Below are positions 39,991 to 52,234 of a stretch of DNA of 64,000 nt, piece by piece. The stretch is from contig NC_046675.1 in the NCBI RefSeq assembly GCF_003369915.1, positions 5,022,001 to 5,086,000 of the forward strand, in the 5' to 3' direction. The notes beneath the pieces were generated by a model. That model had not been told where the DNA came from, did no database searches, and worked only from the letters and a program-made list of their open reading frames with translations. Source of the stretch: Drosophila miranda (taxonomy: Eukaryota > Arthropoda > Insecta > Diptera > Drosophilidae). Positions within the stretch are counted from its first letter, which is position 1. Each line of letters opens with the position of its first letter. The translations under genes and the position numbers were made by a program.

Positions 39991-40040
39991 ATCAATCAAA
40001 TCACTGGCTGTTAGTCAAGCAGTCATGTGATTTGATTGAT
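39991..40040. repeat. Perfect 14-bp inverted repeat with 22-nt loop
   Basis: Left arm ATCAATCAAATCAC (39991-40004) pairs fully with 40027-40040. Pairing does not extend beyond the arms, so it is shorter than a miRNA precursor. Confidence 0.9.
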
Positions 40041-43000
40041 TCGCGCTAAAAATCTCTGCTCAAACAAGCGACAGTCCCGCACAGAGAGACATAGAGACAG
40101 AGACACATGCATTAATAATGCGGCTGGAAATGAGGAGTGGAAAGCGTCGCCGTCGCCATTGCTGACTGCATTTACGCGAACATCAAGCGCTGTTTATCCG
40201 GAGGGAGGCACATCAGAGTGGGAAAAACAGCAAAGTTGCAACCACAACAGCTGCCACTTGCATTGATTTCGAAAGGCGTGCCTCGGCCTCCGGCCTGGCT
40301 GTGAAGGGTGCCAGGAGGAGGAGGAGCCATGGAAATCGATAAGCCAGAGTGTGTGTGTGTCTCCTCTGCAAGTCTGCCGGCGGCGGTGACAGCTACTTAG
40401 GCGGGGACCGGGCCTTCGTTCGGGACAAGGCATTCATTTGTCACTTGGTTGGGTATAAATTATTTACAGAAGACAATGTTTGCCTTGAGCCCCGGAGGCA
40501 TCTCCGAGCAATTCCAGCAACTGCTCCCCGGTCGCCTGTTTAGGCATAAAAAATTGTAACGTCAATGAAATTGCCCAATTTTATGTTCAATCAATAAATA
40601 CGGCCAGCGAAATGGCATATGTACGTGTTGGCTGCCTCAATTTATTTGGTATTCATGCAACATTAACATGGATTTTTATTAGTATCATGTTTTTGAAAAG
40701 GGTTCCTGCTACTGCCACTGGACCCCCCAACTAATAAAACTCCCAGGCACTTGCCGCACGAAAATATTGCTGGGTGGCCGGGAGCCCGGGATCGACATTC
40801 CCAGACCCAAAAGGCTTAGAGCTCGGGCAAACTGTATTATGCCTACGTATCGAATTCAAAACATATAAACCCAAGGCAAACGACAGGTGATGGAGGACGA
40901 GATGGAGAATGGAGAACCGAAAGGTGAGAGAGTCGATGTGGAAGGTTGCCCTCTGGCACTCGACTGTACGTGACCCTTGCCCTATGCTATTTGGTATTTG
41001 CCTTTTGCTCCTGCTGCTGCTGTCTAAGCTGTGCATGGCTGGGACTATGGCTATGGCTGGTATGGATCAATACCTTTTTTGATTGACACTCTGAATTTAA
41101 AGCATTAAATTAGCCCGGATAGGCATGACAGCAGCTTTCATGAGAAGTGGCCAGATGTGGGCTAGTAAACCTTATCGAAATCCGTTGCCTTGGCCACACT
41201 GAACTTACCCCAAAAGCATTTCACGGCAGACAGCCAACATCCGTCGTACATTAATTCATTAAATATTCCCGGCTATACAAAGCCAGGAGTCCATGTAAAC
41301 GCTTGAAGATTCACCTCAAGCTAGGGGAAGGGGCCCTTCCGACCCGTTTGTCAAGCTGCTAGCAGGAGCCAACAAGTGTCTGAACTTTCTCTTTGAGCTT
41401 TTGCTCTTTTCCAGCGACCAGTAGCTTAGCAATCCTACGCGACCCTTGCCCGGCACAGAATGTCTCACGTTTCAGCCACTTTTCGACCATAATTACAGCC
41501 AAGAGCAATTTGAAAAACACTTGATGCTGGCAATTAAAAAGTTGAGCAACATTTTTCTTCACGGGCAGCTCCACGGCGGCTCTTAGCCGCTGCTTGGGGC
41601 TGCAAGTGTAATTAATTAGTTTTCAATTTCACTCGGCTAAATATGCATAATTTATGTGCCGGTGACTGTGACTGGGCGCCCACCCTGGGCGCCATTAGGT
41701 TGGTCGTAGAAAGCAGCCAACATCATGGTCATAATACAATTTACTAGCCATTACTTGGTCTCTCCTTTCGAGCAGCCATTCTTCCGTTCTTCCGTTGTTG
41801 CTGCCATCTTCTGGCCACTTCTTTTGGCGGGCGGCAATTTGTGTGCACCAATTACTTTGTTTGTTTGCCGTGCACCATGCGACAACTTGCGGAAAGGACG
41901 ACAGACACTGTGCTCCTGTTATCCTGCTACTGCCTTTCCCACTGTGCTCCTGCTGCACTTCACTTTGCTGCGTTTCCTCTATTTCCGTTACAAACATTTC
42001 CGCTTCGCATTGCTGCAAATTTATTGTTTCCTTGCGGTTTTCGTGTGCGTGTGTCCCTGTGTGTGTGGCTAGATGTCCTTTTCCTCTTGAAGCACTTCTG
42101 GAGGATACTCATGTGCGCTCCTTCAACCTAATGGGGATGGCACCTTCAAAGGGATCGTTCCCTGGCTGTGGGACAGGCTCAATCAAACAGCAAAATGGCG
42201 GCAGAGCGGAAGTACTGTCACTACATCCGACAACGACCCACGACCTGCCATACCCTTACGCACCCTCACCCAACACCCACCCTCCTCTGCTGTGCCCTTC
42301 CGGTCGGAAATACGCATTTAGTTGCATGTGAAATTGTTACATTTTTGTCAACAGGCAAATTTTGTTATTTATTTCCACGCGTTTCTTATTTCGCAGCCGT
42401 CTTCGCCGGGGACTTGGCGATGAAAAATTGAAATGTCGTTTCTAATAAATCATTCGGCAAATTCAGAGCAACTTGTTTGTTTCGGCTGCCGTCGCCAACT
42501 GTTTGTGCTTATTTCCGTTTCCGGCCGGGCCCCAGCTCGACCCTGGCCCAGCTCCAAGCCCCCAGGCCGTGGCCACAATTTTTTGCGCCCCTCTACGAGT
42601 ACACGGCGGATGTTTCCAGCCCCGTCATTGCAGCTTACATAATTAATTACCCAAGCGCGCGAGCGTTTCCCAGCGGCTGCGTGTGCCTCACCTGAGGCGC
42701 CACCACCAAGGGCCACCATCGCAAAAGGAAAGCGGGTATGCTCGTGCTTGTCCTCGTCCACAGATTTCGCGCGCGCGGCAGAGCTGCTGACAGGAAGAGG
42801 GTCGACAGCAGCGAGCGGCACCGACTCGCCATAATTGGATCGCTTTAATTATATGAATTTATGCGGGGCAGTGGCAGTGGCAGTCCGTTATTGCGGTGAC
42901 TGTGTTTGTAATCCACACGGCGAGACAAATCTTCCTGTCATGCCCTCAGCCTCGCCTCTGAAAGACACCGCCCGCATCGCCTTTGAAATGTCGCTGAAGT

Positions 43001-46000
43001 GAAATTCAAGTGATTTGAAGAGCAGTATAAGTATAAGCTTCAATCGGATTGCATACACTTGGTTTTTGTATCCAATTAGCATACGTACATAAATAATGTC
43101 ACAGAAAAGTGTTGCATAAACGTTTGCCTTGGAATCATTTGGAATGCAAGGCAAGCACACGGGTGACCCCAAATGGAATATTAAATGATTTGAGGAGCAA
43201 GCAAATGCAAAAGCAAAAGATTTTCCATCACTCACAGCATTCATTTAAATTGATAATCTCTTCGGCAACTCTCACCTCAAACTGCTCTCAATTCCAAATG
43301 GCATTCATCTTTGATGCCAGACAGACGAAACTGATTGCAGATTTATCGCAAAATCGAAGCAGATATTTGGCCCGTAGTAACAACACTTTTCAATTAGGCA
43401 GCGCCCTGCGCAGAGAATGAGGTGCCAGGGCCATTATCGCAGTGCAATTCAATTAGACGCCGCCGCCGCAGCCGCTGGGTGGGCGGCCAAAGACCTTTGT
43501 AATTGTAAAGACGTAGTGCAGCAGTTGCCCTTGCCTTCGCCGTTGGCGGGGAAGAGGAGAGGAGACAAAGTCTTGCCAGCACATTTGACAGCATGAAATT
43601 GAGTGAGTTGCAATAGGTCCCACACTGGCACACAATGGCCGCCCCTGCTGCTCCCGCTGCTGCATCCTCCGCCATCTCCAATCAAACTTTCCAATCGAAG
43701 GGGCAGATCTAGAGCAGGATTTGTGTGCCGGAATATATGTATGCGGAGACCATATGAGGCAGGGCGAAGGCGACCTGCCTTGGATGAGTTATCATTTCAG
43801 GCACATTGATTTATGCAGTCGCCGTGGAAGGCAACCTGCATGGCTGCTGAGATAAGAATTAATTGGCAAGTGCACTCTGCAAATAAATTGCATAGTCCGG
43901 GAACGGGTACGGGTCCGAGGAGTCCGGGTGCCTGATGCTTTGTGTGCCACGGTGGGGTGGGGCGGGGTGGTTGGTGTGATGCAACAGCGGTGCAATGGCG
44001 GCGGTGCACTGTGCAAACACAGATGAAGCTGGCTCCCGGGTTTACTGCTGCTTTTAATGTAAATGTGACAAATGTTTTACGGCTGGCTGCGCCTGCATTG
44101 ACTCTGGGCAAACACCTGTAAATGGATTGAAGCCACAGCACACTCAGCAGCAACAGGAGCGGAGCGGCAGCAGAGAGTGGCAATTGGAACTCCTCTTGAC
44201 AATGCACTTTATTCGATCTCGTTGACAGGAGCGAAGACACTGATCGAAAGTAAATAGCGTATGTGGTATTACATGTCAATAATGGGCCCTGGTAGTCCGC
44301 ACCTGGAACTCACATATTAGCTGCCACAGCGCAACAGCCATGGACCCCCAGTGAGGCAGGTAGCTTGCATGCTACGCATGCCTTAACCGGCACTGGCCTT
44401 GGTGCCACATGCGCATCCATACCCACAGAGCGTCGGCAACCAGCTCGCTGCACTTCGTATTGCATTTTTGTCCACATTTGGGATTTGCATTGCCACATTA
44501 ACCCTGCTGCCTCCACTTCTCTCAGTCCATCGTTCCATCATTGGGAGTGTGTGCGCTCTGCATTGCTATGCTCTGTTAAATTTAAAGCAAAGGGAGAACA
44601 TAAATTGAAGGGCAACTGAACAGAATTTGTACGTATAGTCGATCAATATTATTGCGCCTGCGGTGGGGCAATCAACGAAATGAAGAGTCCCTCTACAATA
44701 GCCCCCAGACCAAAATAGAGGAGCGAGACGCGTCATGCGTCCCTTTGGGAGGCAGTGCCTGTGGTTTCTATGAACTCCATCGCTATATTGCCCCTTCCAA
44801 ATCGGGTAGCTGGATAGCTGGATGTTAAAGATGACTTTAAGAGCTATTGCTTCCCAGCTGATTGTGCTGTATTTAATTTTATACTCCATTCATTTATGCT
44901 TCTTTCCCTGACTATTTTTATTGAAGAATTTAATTTTCCAGGACATCTCTTGGCTCTGGACGAAGGATCTCCCCTAACATTATCTGCTTCGTTTCAGTTG
45001 CCAATTGTCTAATTAGTTTTCCGCTGATGAAAATCCTTGTCTGCGTCAGCATTACGCGAGTGCCGGCTTCTCCTGCGGGTCCTGGCTTTGGGGTCGAGTG
45101 TACGCAATAAATAAGAAGTCGCCTTCATTGATTTCTGCTGAGAGCAGCAGCAGCAGCAGCAAGCAAACATTTAATTAAATTGAAGACCATCCTCTGGCCC
45201 ACACCTTCTCCTCCTCTCGCCCAGACTAAACACTTTTATTCCAGTGGCAATTAAAATTACGTATACGTGATGTTGCCTGCCATTGCCCCCAGAGTCCATT
45301 GATTAATGGCCTCGCACAAATGGAAGGAAAAAAATATATATGCATGCAAATTGAAGATTTATTAAAGCCTGAGGCTGGCTCTTGCTCTGGTGATGATGAT
45401 GGTGCGGGTCGTGGGTCCTAGGTCTTGGGTTCATGCTCCCATCCCGGGCGTTAACAGTTGACAGTAATTTCCTGCATCTGGACGGGCTCAAAGCAGAATG
45501 CAATTTCCGATAAAGCGCACGGCTTTTTGTTCCGTTTTTTATGCACCATCCAGCTGCATGTGTCATCATCCTTATGCCGCATTCTGGTGTATACCTGAGC
45601 CGGGGCTATGTTTTATGACGGCAAGAACAAAGGCTTATAAGTGTAAGTGAGTGGAGGAGACAGCAGCTGCTGCTGGTGCTGCTATAGCTACAGTGGCCGT
45701 AAAAAGTATCCCCACATAAGGGAATGACAAAGTAAAAAAGCACATCAAAGCTGTCTACCAGGCACGGGTGCGGGGGGTGGCAGCGCTGACCGCCACGGCA
45801 TCAGGCAGGACCCGGTAGACAGCAGCCGACAGGAAGGCAGGGGCCACAAGGCAGGAGGCAAGAGGCAGCACAAGAGAGAGTAATGGCAAAGGATAATGCG
45901 TGGCTTTGGAGGGAGTCTGGGAACTAAAAGGATTTGCCCCACATGCCGCATCCAAGAAAATCATTTAATATGCTTAAATGAGCAGCGATTCCAATGAAAA

Positions 46001-46376
46001 TTATCCTCTACAAATGGAATGTAATTTGCATTTAGCTAATCCCATAAATGGCTACCGATGAGAGTTAATGAACCGCTTTTAAAGTCACTCTTTAAGGTTG
46101 TTTGAGCAAAATGTTTATGAAAACAGGTTCAAAAATATCTTTCGCTCTGTTATCTACGAAGACGAGCCATGGCTTGTTAAATATAGAAACTTTTACTTTA
46201 TTTATAGATAAAACTAGCAGATGACATGACCTTTTATCAGTGAGTCCATGAGATGTGCCCAATAAATTAAGATTCGAGTCGAGTGTGCACAGTGGCAGCA
46301 ACAGCTGTTGCCAGGATAAGGATGATTATTGCCAAAGGCTATTCATACATATTTCGTGGAGGCTGGTCGCAGCTGC

Positions 46377-46949
46377 TCAGTAGTAATCCTCGCACTGCAT
46401 CTGGCGTCGCCACACGGACCAATCCGCACAGCCCACAGCATCCGAGGTGGCCACGAAGCCCTTGCCGGGGGCGCAGTTCAGGAGCAGCGGTGTGGCCGCC
46501 GCGGCGGGGCACATGTAGAATTGATTGGGATCCGGAGCAGGCCAGGGTTGTGTAAAGTGCTCGCTATCGCTGTCACAGCCAGCCGTCGCTGTCGCCGTCG
46601 CCGTCGCGAGTGGGACAGCAGCATCCGCGGCCGTGGCCATCTGACAGGCCGGCCAGTGGTCGTAGGGCAAACAACCCAAAAAGCCGAGACCATTGAAAAA
46701 TCCACGTCCCTGCGGGCACTGGAGCTGCAGCGGCTGCTGTCCGTCCGCGGAGCAAACGTAGAATAAGTTGGGATTCGGATCTCCCCACATGTCGGTGGCA
46801 TGTTTGCATGTTGCATTCATGGTGTGCGTGTCAGGGTCGGAAGTGTCTCGTGCCGCCCCCAGCGGTGGCAGTAGTAGTACCACCATCAGGAGCAGCGTAT
46901 TCCATTTATTTTTCATAAATAATTTCATCACGAACGGCATGCAGAACAT
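46377..46949 (-). CDS. Secreted two-domain chitin-binding (CBM14, peritrophin-like) protein
   Basis: Single-exon ORF of 190 residues ending in TGA. A hydrophobic segment at residues 18-33 acts as signal peptide. Initiation could be at Met1, 4, 8 or 12; Met8 and Met12 give a more usual signal peptide. Two domains follow, with cysteines at 48, 66, 78, 93, 102 and at 125, 147, 159, 174, 186. Each has an aromatic F-Y pair just before the second cysteine and a C-x-P/D-x-x-x-W ending, as in CBM14. The linker (about 103-124) is Ala/Thr-rich. Both domains lack the usual second CBM14 cysteine. The likely role is binding chitin in the peritrophic matrix or gut lumen. Promoter elements sit about 260 bp upstream, and the leader between contains short upstream ATGs, so a 5' UTR intron is possible. 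A possible AATAAA (minus strand) is at 46197-46202. Confidence 0.85.
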   Translation of the reverse strand: MFCMPFVMKLFMKNKWNTLLLMVVLLLPPLGAARDTSDPDTHTMNATCKHATDMWGDPNPNLFYVCSADGQQPLQLQCPQGRGFFNGLGFLGCLPYDHWPACQMATAADAAVPLATATATATAGCDSDSEHFTQPWPAPDPNQFYMCPAAAATPLLLNCAPGKGFVATSDAVGCADWSVWRRQMQCEDYY

Positions 46950-47204
46950 TTATTATCACACAAAGTTCTCCTCTATCTCTCGTCGCACTCTCGTCTCTCT
47001 CCGCGTTTTCCTTATTGCAAATTGCTATTATTTGCTGATGTGGATGCTCCTGGTGTTGTTCTTCCTTTGCCGGGCTTTCATCATTTGCCCATAAGCCGTT
47101 CGTTAATAAATTGATATGCTCTCCTCTACGGCTGCTGTACTCGTATGTATTTCGTAGCACTACGGCTCTGGTTCTGGTGCGAACGAACAGAAAAACTCGA
47201 CTCG

Positions 47205-47242
47205 ACTGATTGATGGCGTCGCCATTGTCTTTGGTTTTTATA
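47205..47242 (-). promoter_or_regulatory. TATA box and TCAGT initiator of the 46.4-kb chitin-binding gene
   Basis: On the minus strand TATAAAA occupies 47242-47236 and TCAGT occupies 47209-47205, with 35 bp between the first T of TATA and the initiator A. GATAAG motifs lie upstream at 47437-47442 and 47489-47494. The resulting leader would be about 258 nt. Confidence 0.6.
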
Positions 47243-48602
47243 CTCATTGTGGTACTCATGCCCATTGCATGACTTTACTGATGTTGCCCATGCAACGCTA
47301 TCATTGCTATTTTTACAGTCATTTTTCATGGGTTCTCTCGTCTTTCGTCTCTCGGTCTGGGCCTTTCTATTTTGGCCCGATGTGACGTCGTCGCTCTCCC
47401 ACTTTTCAGTTCTCTCAGTAGACAACTTTATGATTAGATAAGCAACAGAGTTTAAAGTTTGCTGCTGCTCCAATCGAACGATGAGATTGATAAGTTTCGA
47501 ATGGTATCACTACAGTTGGGTATGGGTTGTAATTCTCCCTGTAGCTACAGTCAATTTCATAACTGATGCCTATCTGGCTCACTGTCATCGTTTGATGGCT
47601 CTTCTTCAGAACGGGGGAAGTTAGACAATGATTCACTGTCAAGGAAAACCACAACCACTATACATTTTTAGACTACTGGATGATACTTACTAGCAACTAT
47701 ATACCAGCAACAACCACACACATCGTCTGGTCTTATCAAAGCGATAGCACGGACATTAATTGCCTTTCAAATGAGGGTAAATTTGGAAATTATTGCTGCA
47801 GAAATCAGACGAAAATTTAATTACGAACCTAACCATAACCGAACCGTGCTGGGACAAGCCAACCCTGATAATGAAATGGAATGGATTTTGTTTACGGCTG
47901 CAGAGGCAGCTGCTGTCAAAACTTCTAATTGATTTGGCTTAAAGCGTGGGGAAGACCCTGGGAGCGGCAAGAAGCCACTTTGCGGCCTGGTCGCAGGCCT
48001 CAATAACCTGGAAAAAGTTCGCCAGCAGCTGGCTGACACTTTTGTTGTTAAGTCACGTTGTCAATTGGAACTTCTTTTCCCGTTTCTTTCGTTTCGTTTC
48101 CCGAAGAAAGACAGAGAGTGCCCCCTGTCCTGACACTTTTTGCGGAAGTCTATTTACGGCACCGCCAAGTTTAAATAGGGAAACTTCGACATAAATTCCA
48201 ATAGGCTTGCCATCGATGCATGCTCTCAGAGAGAATTCAATTAAAAGTTTCTGGGCAATAGACAGCCGCAGATGGGGCCCAAGAAGCCCAAATACGAGCG
48301 TCTGACGCCTTTAAGGCATCCGGGTGAGGGTCTGATTCTTGGAAAATGCTCATCAATTTTTACAGGCCTTGGCCACTTGAGAGGCTTGATATCTGTTGAA
48401 AACAGTCGAAAATTAAGTCAAGAATTCGCCATTATCTGCATAGCAGAAGGAGAAGATAAGCGCACACCACTGCGTATGAAGAACTTTTGTAGCCGAAAAT
48501 CGCCCTCGAAGACGTTCGCTCATCACTGAAACAAAGTGCTATTGACAATGATATGGTGCCATGTTGGGAGTCGCGATAAGTCGCACTGATTGGATAGAAT
48601 GT
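47243..48602. other. Intergenic region between the two two-domain chitin-binding genes
   Basis: Divergent promoters face away from this 1.4-kb stretch. GATAAG motifs occur at 47437-47442, 47489-47494, 48455-48460 and 48575-48580, so it may hold shared regulatory sequence. A 79-codon minus-strand ORF (47654-47415) has no recognisable features and is not called. Confidence 0.55.
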
Positions 48603-48639
48603 TATAAAAGCCCAGCCACTCGCCTTCACATAGTTTAGT
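48603..48639 (+). promoter_or_regulatory. TATA box and initiator of the 48.7-kb chitin-binding gene
   Basis: TATAAAAG is at 48603-48610 and an initiator-like TTAGT at 48635-48639, 34 bp from TATA to the initiator A. GATAAG motifs lie upstream at 48455-48460 and 48575-48580. The 5' UTR would be about 65 nt. Confidence 0.7.
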
Positions 48640-48701
48640 CTGTTTCAGATTTTCAAATTGAACACAAGCTTTGGATAACCTACCTTCAGAAAGGATTCAC
48701 T

Positions 48702-49220
48702 ATGCAAAAAAGTATGTTGGTACTCATATCGAATTATTCATATTTACAAAATTAAATATACTTTGCAGCTCTTTTGATATTTCTTGGGCTCTTGGGTGTG
48801 TGCTGGAGCGCCAGCCTTGTGGGAACCACTGGCGATCAAGAGGCGTGCCTCTACGAGGACGAAATCTGGGGTGGCGAGGATATACGCAAATTCTACTTCT
48901 GCATCGATGGTGAAGTCTACGAGGATACGTGCGATACAGACTATTATTTTGTGAGAAATGCCACCTACTCGGGCTGCCTGCCAGCTGCTCTGATGAACCC
49001 GCAGTGCGTCAACCTGGACGCTGTTGAACCCGACTGCGAGGGCATCAGCGCCGAGCAGCCACAGCCCACCGATTTGCTGAACCAATACTACCTCTGCACC
49101 GACGATGGCGTCAAGCAGCTATCCTGCGGGGAGGAAAAGGCCTTTATCAACCAGGACGGATACCTGGGCTGCTTCCCCTGGACGCAATGGCGCACTCTGC
49201 GCAATTGCACCGAAGGCTAG
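48702..49220 (+). CDS. Secreted two-domain chitin-binding (CBM14, peritrophin-like) protein, two exons
   Basis: Exon 1 is only 10 nt (48702-48711) and carries ATG plus two codons and one base. A 57-nt GT-AG intron (48712-48768) follows, then exon 2 (48769-49220). The product is 153 residues with a signal peptide (about 1-19). Domain 1 has cysteines 30, 48, 58, 73, 83; domain 2 has 93, 113, 123, 138, 150. Aromatic pairs precede the second cysteine of each domain (F-Y-F-C, Y-Y-L-C) and domain 2 ends C-F-P-W-x-x-W. As in the 46.4-kb gene, the second canonical CBM14 cysteine is absent. The product is acidic and probably secreted into the gut lumen or peritrophic matrix. The tiny phase-1 first exon has a counterpart in the 59.6-kb gene, which supports common descent. 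ATTAAA at 49283-49288 may be the poly(A) signal. Confidence 0.9.
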
Positions 49221-52209
49221 TGGTCCGGAAGGTGACCATCTCTATCTATTAATTTGGGGTTCTTCCTTGCCCACTTATCGCGATTAAAAGTGTCCGAACT
49301 GAAGGTTTATTAAGTTTAAATTGATTGCAAACTAATTGATATATGAGCAACGTCCGAGTGGCAGTCCCGATATGATAAGCACGACATGGATGGATCGTTT
49401 GCGACTCTGACACTTATTGAAAATAACGCACGCATGAAAGTTCCGGGGGCAAAAATCGATGTGCCATAAATCTTGGCGTTTTCCCGCAGGCAGCCATGCG
49501 GACAAAAACCGAAAATTACATAGCAACAAGAAAATTTCAAAGAAAATTGCAATCACAATCATTGCAGCAGTGTGTCTTAGGGGGAGTGCTAGTGCTTCTG
49601 GGCTATGTGCTGTGTGCTGTCGCAACACCGCAAAACAATTGTCGCCGCAAACTTTTGCGCAAAACAAACAACAAGTAAGTGACAAATTACAGGGCCAGGG
49701 ACCAAGTGCCGGGCAGGCAGGACAACAGCCATGGCACTGCCACTGCCACTGGCACTGGTTTGCTGAACATGTGTTTCGTCTGCCACCGAATGGAGTCCTG
49801 GAGCTGGAGTCCTCGGCTCCGGTCTCCGGTCTCGTCTCGGTCTGCCTCATGTGCGTGTGTGTCAACGACATGTGCCGGTATCAAGTTCTGGGGCCGGGCT
49901 AAAAATGAGTTTAAAGTTCGATGCTGAACCGCATTAATCTTGCAGTTGCAGCAACATGAAACCAGAAGTTGCCATTGGAGTGGACAATGATTGCATCAGC
50001 AAAGAGGAGTGGCAGTGCTCCACTGTGTGCCCTGTGCCTCGGGGGAGCTAAAATTGGATGTGGATGAACCATGGTCTGCAGTGATCAGTCTTAGTTAGTC
50101 TCTTGCAGATCTCTCTCTGTCTCTGGCTATGTGACTCCTCCTTTTGATCATTCAAGGCAGCCAGACCCGTCTCCGGGCCTAGGTAATGAATGTCTGAGTG
50201 GGGACCAAGTGTCAGTGACACGACACGGTCCCACAAGGAGCGGAGCCTCCACCTCCGTCTACTGTTCCTCTGCAGGGGAGGCGAATGGGAGGCCACGGCC
50301 ACCCCAAATGAGTTAGTCAGGAAATTGCATTATTTGTCTTTGGCCATTGCGGGCAAAAACCCGTACAATGCTGGCGGCGACCCCTACACACGTAGGGGTC
50401 TATGTGTGTGGACAATGCTGTGTCGCCTCCCATGAGGCACTAACTAGTGTGGCTGCCCCTCTCTACTGTGACTGAGACTGGTGCTGCTCGTTTTGCTGCC
50501 TCGGCAGCCACTTTAAAATGGCGTGGCTATCTCCGGTCGGCCCTTGGTCCCCCCTCTGTCACACATGCGAATTTTCAAACGCTCTGAAGTCACAGCAATC
50601 TTTCTGCTCCATTTCCGCCCACTCCTGCAGCTGTTGCTGTTGCTGCTCCCACTGCCACTGCCACTACCAGCGGCACTGCTCCTGTTTCCTGTACCCCTTG
50701 TTGTTGCATTTTAATTGCATGGCTGCCTGGGCCGTTCGGACCATTAATCCTGCACAAGTTTTGTGCAAAAATTGCGAAAAGGGATTTTTACAGTCACAAC
50801 TGTCGTATGTTATCAGCACACCCGGGGAGAGTGCCACAGAATGAGGCTGGAGACCACATAGAGCGGCAGAGGAGAGGGAGAGTGTCACAGAATGAGGCAG
50901 GAAATCAGCACACAAGGAGTCAAAGAGTACCCCGGAATGGGGCAGAGTAAGAGTTGGAAGGAAAGAGTGCTTGAGTCGAACTTGGGCCTGTAGCTAAGAG
51001 CCGGACTGACGGCGCAGCGGTGCTTGGATTTAATTGAGTTTACAATTATTTTGTGGCCTGGTCTGCCTCTGCACTCAACCACTCGACTGCACTCCATCCC
51101 GATCCTTCCTGCAACTTTGACCAGCTAGGAGCTGTGCTCCCGCTCCACAACTTCAGCATTGACCCATTGCCTGGGGCTGACGGCGAATGTTACTTTAATT
51201 AAGTTTTGTGTGCCTGCTGCATAAATAAACTTGCCATAAACATGGCTGCGGCGCAAACATGTCTGCGACAACATGGCGCATACGCAATGCGCTCAAAAGC
51301 ATGCCACAGTTTTTTCCGCTGTTTCCCTTTCTCTACTTTACTGCTCGCTGGCTATTGTTGTAGCGCTTTGGTGCAAGGGATTTCCCCCGCACCATTCTCT
51401 AGTGGCCATAATTGGCATTTTTAGCCCCTGTCCCTGCCCCATCGAGTGGTGACAGTGCACCCGTGCACCCTTGGACCCTGACACCCCTTCGCCTGCCCCT
51501 GCCTTTTCCTGCTGCGGCTTCCGTTGAATGATTTTTCTGTGCGCGCATTTTCGCGCTTGAATTGTTTGGGACTCAGCGGAAAAGGGCCCGTCGGATGGGG
51601 GGCACAAAGTTGGCTTAAACTTTTCCACTTGAATGGCAACGGAAGGTTTTATACGGCTCAGTTCCAGTTGCACTTCTCAGGAGCAGGACAGGACCAGCAC
51701 CAGTTCCGTTTATACACGGAGAAAAAATTATATAATTCGCATCATACAAATCTTTAAGCCATTTCATTTTCAAATCAAAAATGATCAGTTTTTTGCTATT
51801 TACTGAATATTTGGAATTATTTCTATTTGAAATGGTACCTATGTTTTTTGTGAGTGCAGCTTCCATTGCGAGTTGTGCCACATTGTGCTACAGCGGCAGC
51901 GGCGCATGAAAGTATGCGGAATAAAATTTGTGCTCTGCAACAAATAAATATTTGACCCCCAGAACCCTCGAACACCCGAACCTCAGAACCCAGAGCCCAG
52001 ACCCAGCAAAGCATTCCATTCCTCTCGCAGCTTACTGCGCCGTTGAATTTATATTTGCACTTAAAAAGAGGAGCAACAAGAAGAGTTACAAGAGGCGCAA
52101 ATAGAGGGGGAGGAGCAGGAGCATCAGAGGCATCAGGAGTCGCTGGAACAGGAACAGGAAGTACAACGACGACAGCTACAACAATAACCACAGCCAAACA
52201 CCACTTTTC

Positions 52210-52234
52210 AGAGAGAGAGAGAGAGAGAGAGAGG
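52210..52234. repeat. GA microsatellite
   Basis: About twelve AG units; it lies inside spurious ORFs on both strands. Confidence 0.9.

Larger units (their letters stand above)
36317..46376. other. Gene-free stretch between KANSL2 and the chitin-binding cluster
   Basis: Apart from the KANSL2 promoter at its left edge I see no gene. It holds a TCG/GTCG run (about 38685-38705), a perfect 14-bp inverted repeat (39991-40040), a CAG run (45143-45162) and general GC-rich patches with proline/serine-type ORFs that lack other support. Confidence 0.6.

Noticed and set aside
39991..40040. miRNA precursor at the inverted repeat
   Set aside because: The stem stops at 14 bp; a precursor needs roughly 22 bp or more of paired stem plus extension.
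46906..47265. 119-codon minus-strand ORF overlapping the first chitin-binding gene
   Set aside because: It starts upstream of the predicted transcription start and lies in the leader of the supported gene in another frame.
47415..47654. 79-codon minus-strand ORF near the GATA motifs
   Set aside because: Not low complexity, but no domain, signal peptide or promoter; too weak to call.
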